DNA of 64,000 bases. Origin: Pseudanabaena sp. FACHB-2040. GTDB lineage: Bacteria; Cyanobacteriota; Cyanobacteriia; Phormidesmidales; Phormidesmidaceae. The notes under the pieces were generated by a model. It saw only the letters and a list, made by a program, of their open reading frames with translations. It was not told the DNA's origin and made no database searches. Where the stretch lies: NCBI RefSeq assembly GCF_014696715.1, contig NZ_JACJQO010000001.1:1-64000 (forward strand). Direction: 5' to 3'. This document shows, one piece after another, positions 1 through 9,013 of this stretch. Each line of letters opens with the position of its first letter. The first letter of the stretch is position 1. The position numbers were made by a program, and so were the translations under genes.

Positions 1-47
1 TCATCTACAAAACCAACGGTCTGACGGGCAAGGCGAGGGACAACCAT
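1..47 (-). mobile_element. possible 5' end of an IS701-type transposase gene (partial)
   Basis: On the minus strand an ATG at 47 opens a frame that runs off the left edge of the window. Its 15 visible residues begin MVVPRLARQTVGFVD. This resembles the N-terminus I associate with IS701-family transposases, where an xVxFVDEYC stretch follows a short basic leader. Only 15 codons can be seen and no terminal inverted repeat was identified, so this is a weak call. A transposase here would fit the edge of an exopolysaccharide island. Confidence 0.3.
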
Positions 48-519
48 TGTTCCTACCCCTACTACAGTTCTTCTTCCTTCACTTTACTTCCCCTGAAGTG
101 ATTAAAGAGGGATGATTCAGAACTTGCGTTCTTGAGGGCACTGATTGCTGTGCACATCCTACAGTGGATGCTCTGCTCGCGTCTTGCCACGCAGGTAATA
201 AGCTGGCACAGCCTGCAGCACATCCATGAGGCTATCAGGATTTGAAAGAAGCGGGCAATAAGTTTGAAAAGCCCAAGCACAGTCTTTAAAGGTGGTTATG
301 CTGACCTCTAAACAATGCCAAATGAAAGTCAAGCAGGCCCAGCAAGAAACAAAAAGGTTGCTGTAACATTGCTGAGTAACAGCAGGCTGAATTGAGTCGC
401 AGTCCAACTTGAGATAACTTACGTCCTGCTGCTAGAAAGCTTTGTCACAGATTATCTCGATACCACTACCTGCATTTTTTGAAGCATCAAAAGTGTTAAT
501 TCAGCTGGAGTGTTAAACA
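48..519. other. intergenic stretch, no supported gene
   Basis: Short open frames on the minus strand here have no ribosome binding site, no recognisable domain and overlap one another. The stretch is A/T-rich and probably holds the promoter of the downstream polysaccharide gene pair. If the fragment at 1-47 is a transposase, the end of that element should also lie here, but I could not define it. Confidence 0.5.
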
Positions 520-1431
520 ATGTTTATCGAGAGTCAGCAACCTAGATGTCACGGTCTATCAATTGATGTTGAAGAGTGGTTTCATATTCTTGAATGTGGA
601 CAAACTCAACCTGTCACTTGCTGGAGCAAGCTAGATAGTCGAGTAAATCGTAATACAGAGCATGTTTTAAATATTCTCGATAGATATGGGGTGCACGCCA
701 CTTTTTTTGTATTGGGTTGGGTTGCGAAGCAACACCCTACTGTTATTCAACAAATTTGTGAGCGAGGACATCAACTTGGCTCACATGGATATACACATGT
801 CATGGTTTCCCACATGAAGCCAGATGAATTTGCTAAAGACCTTGATATGTCACTAACTGCAATTTCTCAAGCAGCCAATAAAGATGTTTTGGCTTATCGT
901 GCTCCAGGCTTCTCTATTACTAACGCTCACTTATGGGCATTTGAAATCTTGGCTTCGCAAGGCATTAAAATCGATTCTTCTCTGTTTATGGGCTCTCATG
1001 CTCATGGAGGAATTTCATTAGACCGAGATAGCCCTTTCGAGATTGTTTTACCCAGCGGAAAGAGGCTGATAGAAGTTCCCATTGTATCTTTGTCTATTCT
1101 CAAGAAGCAAATTCCATTTTCAGGAGGCGGATATCTTCGTTTATTGCCAACTCCTGTAGTAAAAAAAATGTTTAAGTTGGCAGAAGGAAGAGGCTCAACT
1201 CTTACAGTATATGTGCATCCTCGTGATTTTGATTTATATCAGCCGAGGATGAAACTCTCGCCGACTAGATACTTCAAATACTATGTTGGACTGAATGGCT
1301 TCTCAAAGAAGTTCGAAGAATTGCTAGCATCATTTAAATTTGATTCTCTTGAAAACGTTACAAAAAACATTAGGTTTAGCGAGACCTTTTCTCTAGAAAC
1401 ACCTTTTGAAGATAAGCAGTCGATCTCCTGA
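520..1431 (+). CDS. polysaccharide deacetylase family protein (DUF3473 / PEP-CTERM-locus type)
   Basis: This 303-residue protein is a NodB-type carbohydrate esterase expected to remove N-acetyl groups from an exopolysaccharide. The opening SIDVEEW motif holds the presumed catalytic base D16; ATFFVLG at 60-66 and GHQLGSHGYTH at 83-93 supply the metal-binding histidines H89 and H93; YRAPGFS follows near 117. The late VYVHPRDFD segment corresponds to the DUF3473 region of deacetylases found in exosortase/PEP-CTERM exopolysaccharide loci. There is no signal peptide, so it is probably cytoplasmic. It lies 38 bases before a glycosyltransferase on the same strand, and the two probably form an operon. 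Codons are clearly richer in A/T than those of the genes after 2700, suggesting transfer. Class assignment is secure; the substrate is unknown. Confidence 0.88.
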   Translation: MFIESQQPRCHGLSIDVEEWFHILECGQTQPVTCWSKLDSRVNRNTEHVLNILDRYGVHATFFVLGWVAKQHPTVIQQICERGHQLGSHGYTHVMVSHMKPDEFAKDLDMSLTAISQAANKDVLAYRAPGFSITNAHLWAFEILASQGIKIDSSLFMGSHAHGGISLDRDSPFEIVLPSGKRLIEVPIVSLSILKKQIPFSGGGYLRLLPTPVVKKMFKLAEGRGSTLTVYVHPRDFDLYQPRMKLSPTRYFKYYVGLNGFSKKFEELLASFKFDSLENVTKNIRFSETFSLETPFEDKQSIS

Positions 1432-1469
1432 GAAAGCATCTTGTTTAGGAATGAAGGAAGCTTCAAATA

Positions 1470-2612
1470 ATGAATATTGCCAACCTTAGAATTGCTGTTG
1501 TTCACGATTGGCTAGTTATTTCTGGTGGTGCTGAGAAAGTATTAGAGCAGATCCTCTTATGTTTTCCTCAAGCACATGTTTATTCCATTGTCGATTTCTT
1601 GCCCGAGAACCAGAGAAAGTTTTTGGGAAATGCTTCTGTTACCTCCTCATTCATACAAAGTCTGCCCCTATCTAAGCGCTATTATTGGTACTATCTGCCG
1701 TTGATGCCGCTAGCAATTGAACAATTTGACCTTTCAGACTATGACATTGTAATTTCGAGTAGCCATGCTGTTGCTAAGGGTGTAATTACTCACCCACATC
1801 AGCTGCATATTAGCTATATTCATTCACCAGTTCGATTTGCTTGGGATTTGCAGAACTACTATCTAAACGTTTTCGGTTATCAACGTGGCATCAAAAGCTT
1901 GCTAGCCCGGACACTATTTCATTATCTGCGCCTTTGGGATAGTCGAACCGCAAATGGCATTGATTTAATTATTGCCAACTCTCGGTTTATTGCTCGTCGA
2001 ATTAAAAAGACCTATGGGTGCGAATCAACAATAATTTATCCCCCTGTTGACGTTGAAAGATTTAGCTTAAGTAATTCCAAGCAAGATTTTTACTTAACAG
2101 CTTCTTTCATGAATCCCTTCAAAAAGATTGACCTAATTGTGGAAGCTTTTGCTGAGCTACCAAACCAAAAACTAATTGTCATTGGAGATGGTCCTGAGTT
2201 TAAAAGGATTCAGGCTAAGGCGACATCTAATGTAGAGCTTGTAGGCTATCAGGAAACTGACACGTTAAAGTCCTATATGCAACAAGCAAGAGCGTTTATA
2301 TTTGCTGCTCCAGAAGACTTTGGAATTATTATGGCGGAAGCCCAGGCTTGTGGAACACCTGTTATTGCCTATGGACGAGGGGGAGCGACAGAGATTATTC
2401 AGGGACTCGATCAAGAGCATCCAACAGGGGTTTTCTTCCCTAAGCAGAATATACCGTCTCTTATTCAGGCAATAGAGCAGTTTGAGCAATCACGCGATCT
2501 CATAAGTCCTGAAACTTGCCGGCAAAATGCTCTTCGTTTTGCGCCAAATTTTTTCCAGGAATCTTTCCGATCAATTGTGGATGCAGAATGGCTTAAGTTT
2601 TGCCATAACTAG
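1470..2612 (+). CDS. glycosyltransferase family 4 protein
   Basis: A 380-residue GT-B fold retaining glycosyltransferase that would transfer a sugar from a nucleotide-sugar donor during exopolysaccharide assembly at the cytoplasmic face. The N-terminal acceptor domain begins with the GGAEKVLEQI motif (about 18-27), typical of GT4 enzymes. The C-terminal donor domain carries EDFGIIMAEAQACGTPVIAY (about 275-294), which contains the E-x7-E-like signature. The length is normal for the family. It follows the deacetylase closely and shares its A/T-rich codon use. An ATG at 1470 follows GGAAGC. A hairpin with a T-run ends the unit at 2650. The sugar and linkage cannot be deduced. Confidence 0.9.
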   Translation: MNIANLRIAVVHDWLVISGGAEKVLEQILLCFPQAHVYSIVDFLPENQRKFLGNASVTSSFIQSLPLSKRYYWYYLPLMPLAIEQFDLSDYDIVISSSHAVAKGVITHPHQLHISYIHSPVRFAWDLQNYYLNVFGYQRGIKSLLARTLFHYLRLWDSRTANGIDLIIANSRFIARRIKKTYGCESTIIYPPVDVERFSLSNSKQDFYLTASFMNPFKKIDLIVEAFAELPNQKLIVIGDGPEFKRIQAKATSNVELVGYQETDTLKSYMQQARAFIFAAPEDFGIIMAEAQACGTPVIAYGRGGATEIIQGLDQEHPTGVFFPKQNIPSLIQAIEQFEQSRDLISPETCRQNALRFAPNFFQESFRSIVDAEWLKFCHN

Positions 2613-2618
2613 TGAAGT

Positions 2619-2650
2619 AGTCAGACTTCTTGTTTATTGGTCTGACTTTT
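2619..2650 (+). terminator. Rho-independent terminator after the polysaccharide gene pair
   Basis: The perfect 8-base arms AGTCAGAC (2619-2626) and GTCTGACT (2640-2647) enclose a 13-base loop and lead into TTTT. It starts 7 bases after the glycosyltransferase stop codon and separates this unit from the convergent gene that ends at 2713. Confidence 0.75.
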
Positions 2651-2712
2651 AGAGTATTTACAATGATTTGTTCCTAGAGGCATTGGCCTCAAGCAATGTC
2701 CTACAGCTAGCG

Positions 2713-3540
2713 CTACTGAAAATGCTGCTCCTTAAGAAAAGCAACCACCCGCTGAAATACTCGGTAGGCTGGGTGGCCTGCTTCTTGGTAGCCCAGAGTC
2801 AAAACTGCGTGGGAGTTAGCTGGAATTTCAAAGGGGTTGCCGGGGCTGGAGTTGATTTCCAGGGTTTCCAGGCTTTTGCCGCGTCGCCAGCAGAGTTCGG
2901 GGCTGTCTTCCACCACTTCGGGCGTATCGCCAAAGGCCTGACGTAGGGCAGCAAACTTTTCGGGTGGACAGAGGGCGTCTTCCGAATAGCGCAGGGCCAG
3001 CAGCGGTATACCCTGGGCAGCCCTGGCCTTGGCCCCTTCTAGCTCGTCGGGATACACGCCCAGAGCAGCTTTTGCGTCAGCGGTTAGGCCAAAGGGTAGC
3101 GAAGGCTGACTGGCCACTGGGGCAATCACCGTTGAGTCGGCCATCAGCGACAGCACAAAGCCACCGGTCAGACACATGCCGATTACCCCCACCCCCCGTC
3201 CGCCGCAGTCAACATGGGCCTTGCGGCATAATGCTCGCAGCCAGTCGGTAATGGGGCTGGACTGGTATCGGGCAAAGCAATAAAACTCCTGGCTGATACA
3301 GAGTTCAACCATGTTGCCCGCCATCTTCAGCCCGGAGAAGGGCCGATTGGGTTCACCAAACAGCAGCGGTAGATAGACTGTGAACCCGGCATCTGCAATT
3401 CGTCGCGCCAGATCTACACATTCGGGAATCATGCCGGGCAGCTCATGCAGAATGACTACGGCAGGCCCGCTGCCCTTGCGGTAGACTCGCCGAGGCAAAA
3501 AGCTCTCGCTGGCAAAGTCGAAGGTTAAAAAGTCTTCCAT
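2713..3540 (-). CDS. dienelactone hydrolase family protein
   Basis: A 275-residue alpha/beta hydrolase. The N-terminal HELPGMIPECVDLARRIADAG stretch matches the HE.xG..p...D.A.RLA..G pattern of dienelactone hydrolases. The nucleophile sits in GVIGMCLTGG, where a Cys replaces the usual Ser, as in that family. A later acidic residue near YSEDALCPP and the EAGHPAYRVF histidine could complete a Cys-Asp-His triad. It is soluble with no signal peptide. It ends convergently with the glycosyltransferase across a terminator and has no clear operon partner, as the next minus-strand gene lies 74 bases upstream. Many members have no known physiological substrate, so only the hydrolase class is claimed. 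Confidence 0.85.
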   Translation of the reverse strand: MEDFLTFDFASESFLPRRVYRKGSGPAVVILHELPGMIPECVDLARRIADAGFTVYLPLLFGEPNRPFSGLKMAGNMVELCISQEFYCFARYQSSPITDWLRALCRKAHVDCGGRGVGVIGMCLTGGFVLSLMADSTVIAPVASQPSLPFGLTADAKAALGVYPDELEGAKARAAQGIPLLALRYSEDALCPPEKFAALRQAFGDTPEVVEDSPELCWRRGKSLETLEINSSPGNPFEIPANSHAVLTLGYQEAGHPAYRVFQRVVAFLKEQHFQ

Positions 3541-3614
3541 GCGATCGCACGCCTACCCATCAGACTAGACAGAACCAGGTTAGCGAATTTTCAGCACTGT
3601 TCAGGGTACACAGA

Positions 3615-4403
3615 CTACCTAGCTCTAGAGGCTGCCGTGACCGTGACTTCATAGGAAGACTCAAACCGTTCATTTAGATCCGGGTAGGTCTGCTGCACCC
3701 AGGTTTTGAGGTCTTCGATGGCCGGGGTGAAGATTGGCTCTGGAATTTGCCATAGGTTGCTGTAGATGCGATCGCAATACGTCTGCAAAGCCTCTGCTGC
3801 CGTCCGAATGCGGGGCAGTTCGGCTACCGAGACAGTCTCTATCGCTAAATTCTGTGCCTGAAAATAGCCCAGCACATCCTCAGTAACGGCCCCCACAAAA
3901 TCAGCCTGATAGCTATAGCGCTCAAGAATAGTTCGCCACTGCTGGTCAATGGGGTCGTTGCGGGTGGCCCCGCTGCCGGGATGGTGAAAGTAGATCAGCA
4001 CACCCTGTGGCTTAAGCACCCGCTGGATTTCTGCCAGGGCACTGCGCCAGTCGGCAACAAGATGCAGAATATGGGCTGCGATCGCAACATCAAACACCCC
4101 CGACTCAAGGGGCAGCGTCGTGATATCGGCGTTAATCAGGGTGAGCTGATGGGGTTTGCCTACCAGCTTCTGCCGCAGCTTATCCATCATCTGCTCAGAA
4201 ATATCGACTCCAGTGTAGGCATAGCCCCGCTCAACTAGGGGCAAAGCGATTCGGCCCGTCCCGATACCAGGTTCAAAAAAGGTGGTCTCGGGCGTGGCTC
4301 GACTGAGCCTCAGAATGCACTCGGTTACTTGATCAGCCACCTCCGGCGGCAGGGCCCGAGTCTGATCGTAAAAGTCGGCTGCCCGATCAAAGGAAATTGC
4401 CAT
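3615..4403 (-). CDS. class I SAM-dependent methyltransferase
   Basis: A 262-residue Rossmann-fold methyltransferase. Motif I is FEPGIGTGRIALPLVERG (about 43-60), followed by the acidic TGVDIS strand end, then NADITTLPL and the IAAHILHLVADW motif typical of the methyltransf_11/25 group. It would transfer the S-adenosylmethionine methyl group to a small molecule in the cytoplasm; the substrate is not evident. It lies upstream of the dienelactone-hydrolase-like gene on the same strand with 74 bases between, so joint transcription is possible. The intergenic stretch to the next, divergent gene (4404-4616) should contain promoters for both directions. Confidence 0.85.
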   Translation of the reverse strand: MAISFDRAADFYDQTRALPPEVADQVTECILRLSRATPETTFFEPGIGTGRIALPLVERGYAYTGVDISEQMMDKLRQKLVGKPHQLTLINADITTLPLESGVFDVAIAAHILHLVADWRSALAEIQRVLKPQGVLIYFHHPGSGATRNDPIDQQWRTILERYSYQADFVGAVTEDVLGYFQAQNLAIETVSVAELPRIRTAAEALQTYCDRIYSNLWQIPEPIFTPAIEDLKTWVQQTYPDLNERFESSYEVTVTAASRAR

Positions 4404-4616
4404 ATTTGAGGATAGAACCGTTGCAGCATCAGCCTAACCCATCGCTGCGCCCCCCCTCGCTGTAAAGCTTAAAACCCTAGTCAGGCAGCCGAGCCCAGGC
4501 AACAGAACTTAGCTATTTCAAAGCGTTAAGAATAATTGCCCTATACCTTTAGAGGGAGTTCTTCACAAAGCACACCTGCCTATCGTCAAGAATAAGGCCA
4601 TTTGTGAGAGAGCTTA

Positions 4617-5999
4617 ATGCCGATAGCGGCAGCTTTTCGGATAAAAATGCCACAATTTTCGAAAGATAACTTAAAAAACAACGAAAGCGTTCCGCTCCAG
4701 CGGCGGTTTGCGCCGCTCTTCCTGTGCGGACTCGGCCTTGCTTTAGTCACTGCCTGCGGCAGGAGCCCCGAGGCAACTGACGGTGGTGAGAATAACGACA
4801 CCCGGACGGTCACCGTTCTAGGTGCGGTCACTGGGGGGCAGCTAGACGACTTGCGGGCTGCCCTAGCTCCCTTCGAAGAGCAGACAGGCATTCGGATAAT
4901 TTATGAGGGCACCGATGCCTTTACAACCCTGCTGCCGATTCGGGTTGACTCGGGAAATGCCCCTGATGTTGCCCTGTTTCCTCAGCCGGGCTTGATGACA
5001 GAGTTCATTGCCAATGGTCAGATGGTGCCCATTGATGATTTCATCGAGCAGGAGCAACTGACACAAGCCTTTCCAGAAGATTGGCTAGCGCTAGCCACCT
5101 TTGATGATGAACTGTATGGAGTCTGGCTGCGGGCTGCTGTCAAGAGCCTGGTTTGGTACAACCCCCAACAGTTTGCCGAGCAGGGCTACACGGTGCCCAC
5201 CACCTGGGACGAGATGATAGCGCTGAGCGATCGCATCGTCGCTGATGGCGGTACTCCCTGGTGCCTGGGCGTTGCCGCTGGTGATGCTACGGGTTGGGTT
5301 GGCACCGACTGGGTAGAAGACATCATGCTGCGCACCGCTGGGCCAGAGGTCTATGACCAGTGGGTCACGAACGAACTGCCCTTCGACTCGCCGCCTGTAG
5401 AGAGGGCATTTACCATCTTTGGCGAAATTGCCCGCAACCCCGAGTATGTGCCCGGAGGTGGGGTGGGTGCCCTCAGCACCCCGTTTGGTGACGCTATTCA
5501 GGGGCTGTTTACAGAGCCGCCCCGCTGCTTCCTGCACCGCCAGGGCAATTTTATCAGCGCCTTCATTCCAGACGGGGTGGATGTGGATGAACAGGTCGAC
5601 ATTTTCCCACTGCCGCCGATTGAGCCTCAGTTCGGTACGCCGATTTTGGTCGGGGGTGACCTGTTTGGCGTCTTTAATGCAACGCCTGAAGCGCAGGCTT
5701 TGATTGAGTACTTGCTGACCCCAACCCCTCACGAAATTTGGGCCTCTCTAGGAGGGTTCCTATCGCCCCATCGGCAGGTTCCCCCAGAGGCTTACCCCGA
5801 TGAGCTGACACAGCGGCAGGCAGAGATCTTAGTCAACGCAGATGTGCTGCGGTTCGATGCCTCAGACCTGATGCCCTCGACGGTAGGAACTGGCACCTTC
5901 TGGAGTGGGGCTGTGGACTACATCGCTGGAAGCGATCTCAACCGGGTTTTGTCCAGAATTCAGGGCAGTTGGCCTGATCCGGAGGAGGGGGTTTACTAA
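4617..5999 (+). CDS. ABC transporter substrate-binding lipoprotein (sugar / compatible-solute type)
   Basis: A 460-residue family 1 (MalE/AglE-like) solute-binding protein. A basic N-terminus, a hydrophobic stretch and a LVTAC lipobox place the lipidated cysteine at C47, so the mature protein is anchored outside the cytoplasmic membrane. The mature part starts with TVTVLGAVTGGQLDDLRAALAPFEEQTGI, the usual first beta-alpha unit of this family, and YGVWLRAAVKSLVWYNPQ forms the hinge region. An ATG at 4617 after a purine-rich GAGAGAG gives a long lead before the signal; M11 is an alternative start. Its stop codon overlaps the next start (TAATG), indicating translational coupling to the permeases. 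The set resembles aglEFGK and the cyanobacterial glucosylglycerol (Ggt) importer, but the ligand is inferred. Confidence 0.88.
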   Translation: MPIAAAFRIKMPQFSKDNLKNNESVPLQRRFAPLFLCGLGLALVTACGRSPEATDGGENNDTRTVTVLGAVTGGQLDDLRAALAPFEEQTGIRIIYEGTDAFTTLLPIRVDSGNAPDVALFPQPGLMTEFIANGQMVPIDDFIEQEQLTQAFPEDWLALATFDDELYGVWLRAAVKSLVWYNPQQFAEQGYTVPTTWDEMIALSDRIVADGGTPWCLGVAAGDATGWVGTDWVEDIMLRTAGPEVYDQWVTNELPFDSPPVERAFTIFGEIARNPEYVPGGGVGALSTPFGDAIQGLFTEPPRCFLHRQGNFISAFIPDGVDVDEQVDIFPLPPIEPQFGTPILVGGDLFGVFNATPEAQALIEYLLTPTPHEIWASLGGFLSPHRQVPPEAYPDELTQRQAEILVNADVLRFDASDLMPSTVGTGTFWSGAVDYIAGSDLNRVLSRIQGSWPDPEEGVY

Positions 6000-6982
6000 T
6001 GACGACTGAAAATTTATTGAGAGTTTTAAGTGCGATCGCAGCCGTCGTCCTAGGCTCAGGCGGCATTGTGGTTCTCTTCTTTGTAGCGAACTGGCTAGTC
6101 GATCGGCTGCCCAGAAACGTTAGGCCGCGCCTGTTGCCGCTGGTTTACCTGGCCCCAGCGGTGTTGCTGCTGTTTATTTATCTGGTCGTGCCCAGTCTGC
6201 GCACCTTTTACCTGAGCTTTTTTGATGCGCGATCGCGAAACTTTGTCGGGCTAGCCAACTACATCTTTGCCTTCACCGACCGGGGCATGCTGATTGCCTT
6301 TCGCAACAACATTCTTTGGCTGGTGCTGGTGACGGGCATCAGCGTGGGTCTGGGCCTGATCATTGCGGTGCTGGTAGATCGGGTCAAATACGAACCTCTG
6401 GCTAAGGCGCTGATCTTTTTGCCTATGGCAATTTCCTTTGTGGGCGCTAGCGTCATCTGGCGCTTTATCTATGCCTACAACCCGCCAGATGTGGCTCAAA
6501 TTGGCCTGCTTAATGCCATCGTAGTCTCCCTCGGCTTTGAACCCGTGGGCTGGCTGGTCAATAGAACCGTCAACAACTTGGCCCTGATCACCATCATGAT
6601 CTGGCTGCAGACTGGGTTTGCCATGGTGCTGCTGTCGGCGGCGGTCAAGGGCATTCCCAAAGATGTGATTGAAGCGGCCCGCATTGATGGCGCGAATGAA
6701 CTGCAAATCTTCCGCCGCATCACCGTGCCCATGATCAGCTCCACCATTGTGGTAGTCGCAACCACCATCATCGTGGCAGTGCTGAAGGTGTTTGACATTG
6801 TGTTTGTGATGACGGGCGGCCTGCTCGACACTGACGTAATCGCCAGCCGCATGATTCGCGAAATGTTTAACTTCCGCCACTTTGGTCGGGGCAGCGCCAT
6901 TGCCGTCATTCTGCTGCTAGCGGTGGTTCCGGTGATGCTCACCAATATCAAACGATTCCGCCAGCAGGAGGCCACCCGATGA
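5999..6982 (+). CDS. ABC sugar/solute importer permease, AglF/MalF-like
   Basis: A 327-residue inner-membrane permease with about seven hydrophobic segments. The ATPase-coupling EAA loop is seen as EAARIDGANELQIFRRITVP (about 224-243). LAPAVLLLFIYLVVPSLRTFYLSF near the N-terminus is the typical first long transmembrane and periplasmic turn of MalF-type subunits, without the large periplasmic domain of enterobacterial MalF. The start codon shares bases with the upstream stop, and the 3' end overlaps the next gene in an ATGA arrangement. It should form the heterodimeric channel with the following permease. Confidence 0.9.
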   Translation: MTTENLLRVLSAIAAVVLGSGGIVVLFFVANWLVDRLPRNVRPRLLPLVYLAPAVLLLFIYLVVPSLRTFYLSFFDARSRNFVGLANYIFAFTDRGMLIAFRNNILWLVLVTGISVGLGLIIAVLVDRVKYEPLAKALIFLPMAISFVGASVIWRFIYAYNPPDVAQIGLLNAIVVSLGFEPVGWLVNRTVNNLALITIMIWLQTGFAMVLLSAAVKGIPKDVIEAARIDGANELQIFRRITVPMISSTIVVVATTIIVAVLKVFDIVFVMTGGLLDTDVIASRMIREMFNFRHFGRGSAIAVILLLAVVPVMLTNIKRFRQQEATR

Positions 6983-7878
6983 CGACACTGCCCAGAAGAC
7001 GACGCGGCTCCAGCAAATTTATGGATCGGCTGGAGAAGGCGCTTTCCTCTGCTCCGGTTCACATTGCCGTGATCGGCATCGCCGTCCTTTGGACGATTCC
7101 TACAGCCGGGCTGCTGATCAGCTCCTTTCGCTACCGCGAAGCTCTGACCCAGACCGGCTGGTGGACGGTGTTTCAAGAGCCGCTTAACTTTGCTCAGTTT
7201 CACCTGGGCAACTATGTCGATGTGCTCACCAGTCAGGGCATGGGGCAGGCGTTTCTCAATAGCCTGGTGATTTCTATCCCAGCGACGATCATTCCCCTCT
7301 TCATCGCTACTCTGGCTGCCTATGCCTTAGCCTGGATGCAGTTTCCCGGACGGCAGCTCTTGTTTGTGTCGATGGTGGCGCTGCTGGTAGTGCCCCTGCA
7401 AATGACGCTGATTCCGGTGCTGCGCACCTACAACCTATTAGGTCTAGCGGGCACGTTTTTAGGGGTGTGGCTGGCCCACGCTGCCTATGGTCTGCCTCTC
7501 GGGATCTACCTAATTCGCAACTACATTGGTTCCCTGCCGGCAGACTTGATTGAGGCGGCAGCGGTAGATGGCGCGTCGCATCTGAAGATCTTTACGCGGG
7601 TGGTGCTGCCGCTGTCGGTGCCTGCGATCGCATCTTTCGCCGTCTTCCAGTTTCTCTGGGTTTGGAATGACCTGCTAGTGGCCCTAGTGTACCTGGGCGG
7701 CAATCAGAACGTGGCCCCCGTCACCCTGGTACTGCGCAACCTGGTAGGCGATCGGGGTCAAGATTGGCACCTGCTGACGGCAGGAGCGTTTGTATCGATG
7801 TTTGTGCCGCTGCTGGTGTTCTTTGCTTTGCAGCGATACTTTGTGCGCGGATTGTTAGCCGGATCAGTTAAGGGATAG
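6979..7878 (+). CDS. ABC sugar/solute importer permease, AglG/MalG-like
   Basis: A 299-residue MalG-type permease with six predicted transmembrane helices. The EAA loop is EAAAVDGASHLKIFTRVVLP (about 193-212). A basic N-terminus (LPRRRRGSSKF) fits positive-inside topology. It overlaps the previous permease by four bases (ATGA) and is followed 12 bases later by the ATPase gene, so the order is binding protein, MalF-like, MalG-like, ATPase. The Rhizobium aglG product is longer by my recollection; here the loops are compact. Confidence 0.9.
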   Translation: MTTLPRRRRGSSKFMDRLEKALSSAPVHIAVIGIAVLWTIPTAGLLISSFRYREALTQTGWWTVFQEPLNFAQFHLGNYVDVLTSQGMGQAFLNSLVISIPATIIPLFIATLAAYALAWMQFPGRQLLFVSMVALLVVPLQMTLIPVLRTYNLLGLAGTFLGVWLAHAAYGLPLGIYLIRNYIGSLPADLIEAAAVDGASHLKIFTRVVLPLSVPAIASFAVFQFLWVWNDLLVALVYLGGNQNVAPVTLVLRNLVGDRGQDWHLLTAGAFVSMFVPLLVFFALQRYFVRGLLAGSVKG

Positions 7879-7890
7879 GGGTGAGAACCA

Positions 7891-8994
7891 ATGGCAAATG
7901 TAGTGTTTGAGCAGGTCACAAAGCAGTACGAAAACGGGTACACAGCAGTCAAAGACCTCAACCTGGCGATCGGTGAAGACGAGTTTCTCGTGCTGGTTGG
8001 CCCCTCTGGCTGCGGCAAAAGCACCACCCTGCGGATGCTAGCAGGGCTAGAGTCGATTTCTAGAGGGAACCTACTGATCGACGGCAGACGGGTAAATGAC
8101 CTATCGCCCAGAGAGCGAGACATTGCCATGGTGTTTCAGTCCTACGCCCTCTATCCTCACATGTCGATCTTTGAAAACATGGCCTTTAGCCTCGATCTCC
8201 AGGGCATGCCCAAGACTGAAATCCAGGAGCGAGTACTGTCGGCGGCCAAGCAGCTCGGCATTGAGGAACTGCTCGATCGCAAGCCCAAGCAGCTCTCCGG
8301 CGGTCAGCGGCAGCGGGTAGCGCTCGGCCGCACCATCGTTCGCGACCCGGCTGTGTTTTTGATGGATGAGCCGCTGTCTAACCTCGATGCCAAGCTGCGA
8401 GTGCAGGCCCGCTCCGAACTCAGCCGCCTGCACCAAAAGCTGGGCACCACCTTTGTCTATGTCACCCACGACCAGGTCGAGGCTATGACTATGGGCAACC
8501 GCATTGCTGTCATGAACAAAGGGGTTTTGCAGCAGGTAGACACCCCCGAAAACCTCTATAACAATCCAGTAAATCTCTTTGTTGCTGGGTTTATGGGCAG
8601 CCCTGCAATGAACTTCTTCCAGGCCACGCTGCAGCCCCACGGAGACAGCCTTTCTGTTGTCACCGATGCGCTGAAAATGCCGGTTCACGAGAATCAGGTG
8701 TCGCGCTACATGCCTTCTAAAGGCAAGCCTATCATCTTCGGGATCCGCCCCGAAAATATCTACAGCCCTCAATACGCCCCGCCCGGCATCAATCCTCTAC
8801 CGGTCAAGGCTAAGGTCGTCATGATCGAGAAAATGGGCCATGAGCTCATCGTCTACCTGACTTTGCCGGATGACCAGGAGTTTGTAGCTAGAATCGACCC
8901 GCGTTCCCAATACACGCCTGGAGAGGTGGTCGAGGTACTGTTTGACCGCAATCGCTTCCACCTGTTTGATCGAGAAACCGAATATGCGCTGTAA
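7891..8994 (+). CDS. ABC importer ATP-binding protein, UgpC/MalK/AglK type
   Basis: A 367-residue ATPase that energises the importer encoded upstream. Walker A is GPSGCGKST (about 37-45); the Q-loop is VFQSYALYPHMSIFENM; the signature is LSGGQRQRVALGR, followed directly by Walker B VFLMDEPLSNLDAKLR and the switch histidine in YVTHDQVEA. The C-terminal third forms the TOBE/regulatory domain (IFGIRPENI onward) that defines MalK/UgpC types and can bind regulators or inducers. It starts at an ATG after GGGGTGAGAA. It closes the operon; the inverted repeat 20 bases beyond the stop may form the transcript end although it has no T-run. Confidence 0.93.
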   Translation: MANVVFEQVTKQYENGYTAVKDLNLAIGEDEFLVLVGPSGCGKSTTLRMLAGLESISRGNLLIDGRRVNDLSPRERDIAMVFQSYALYPHMSIFENMAFSLDLQGMPKTEIQERVLSAAKQLGIEELLDRKPKQLSGGQRQRVALGRTIVRDPAVFLMDEPLSNLDAKLRVQARSELSRLHQKLGTTFVYVTHDQVEAMTMGNRIAVMNKGVLQQVDTPENLYNNPVNLFVAGFMGSPAMNFFQATLQPHGDSLSVVTDALKMPVHENQVSRYMPSKGKPIIFGIRPENIYSPQYAPPGINPLPVKAKVVMIEKMGHELIVYLTLPDDQEFVARIDPRSQYTPGEVVEVLFDRNRFHLFDRETEYAL

Positions 8995-9013
8995 GTAGCT
9001 AGCTTGGAGCTAT

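Noticed and set aside
5091-5732. A 213-codon minus-strand frame inside the solute-binding protein gene
   Set aside because: The plus-strand frame is a well-supported lipoprotein with operon context; the antisense frame has no domain.
6251-6880. A 209-codon minus-strand frame rich in His/Asp inside the first importer permease
   Set aside because: It is the antisense of a clear MalF-like permease; its composition reflects antisense membrane codons and it has no start signal.
8101-8772. A 223-codon minus-strand frame inside the importer ATPase gene
   Set aside because: Antisense shadow of Walker and signature motifs on the plus strand.
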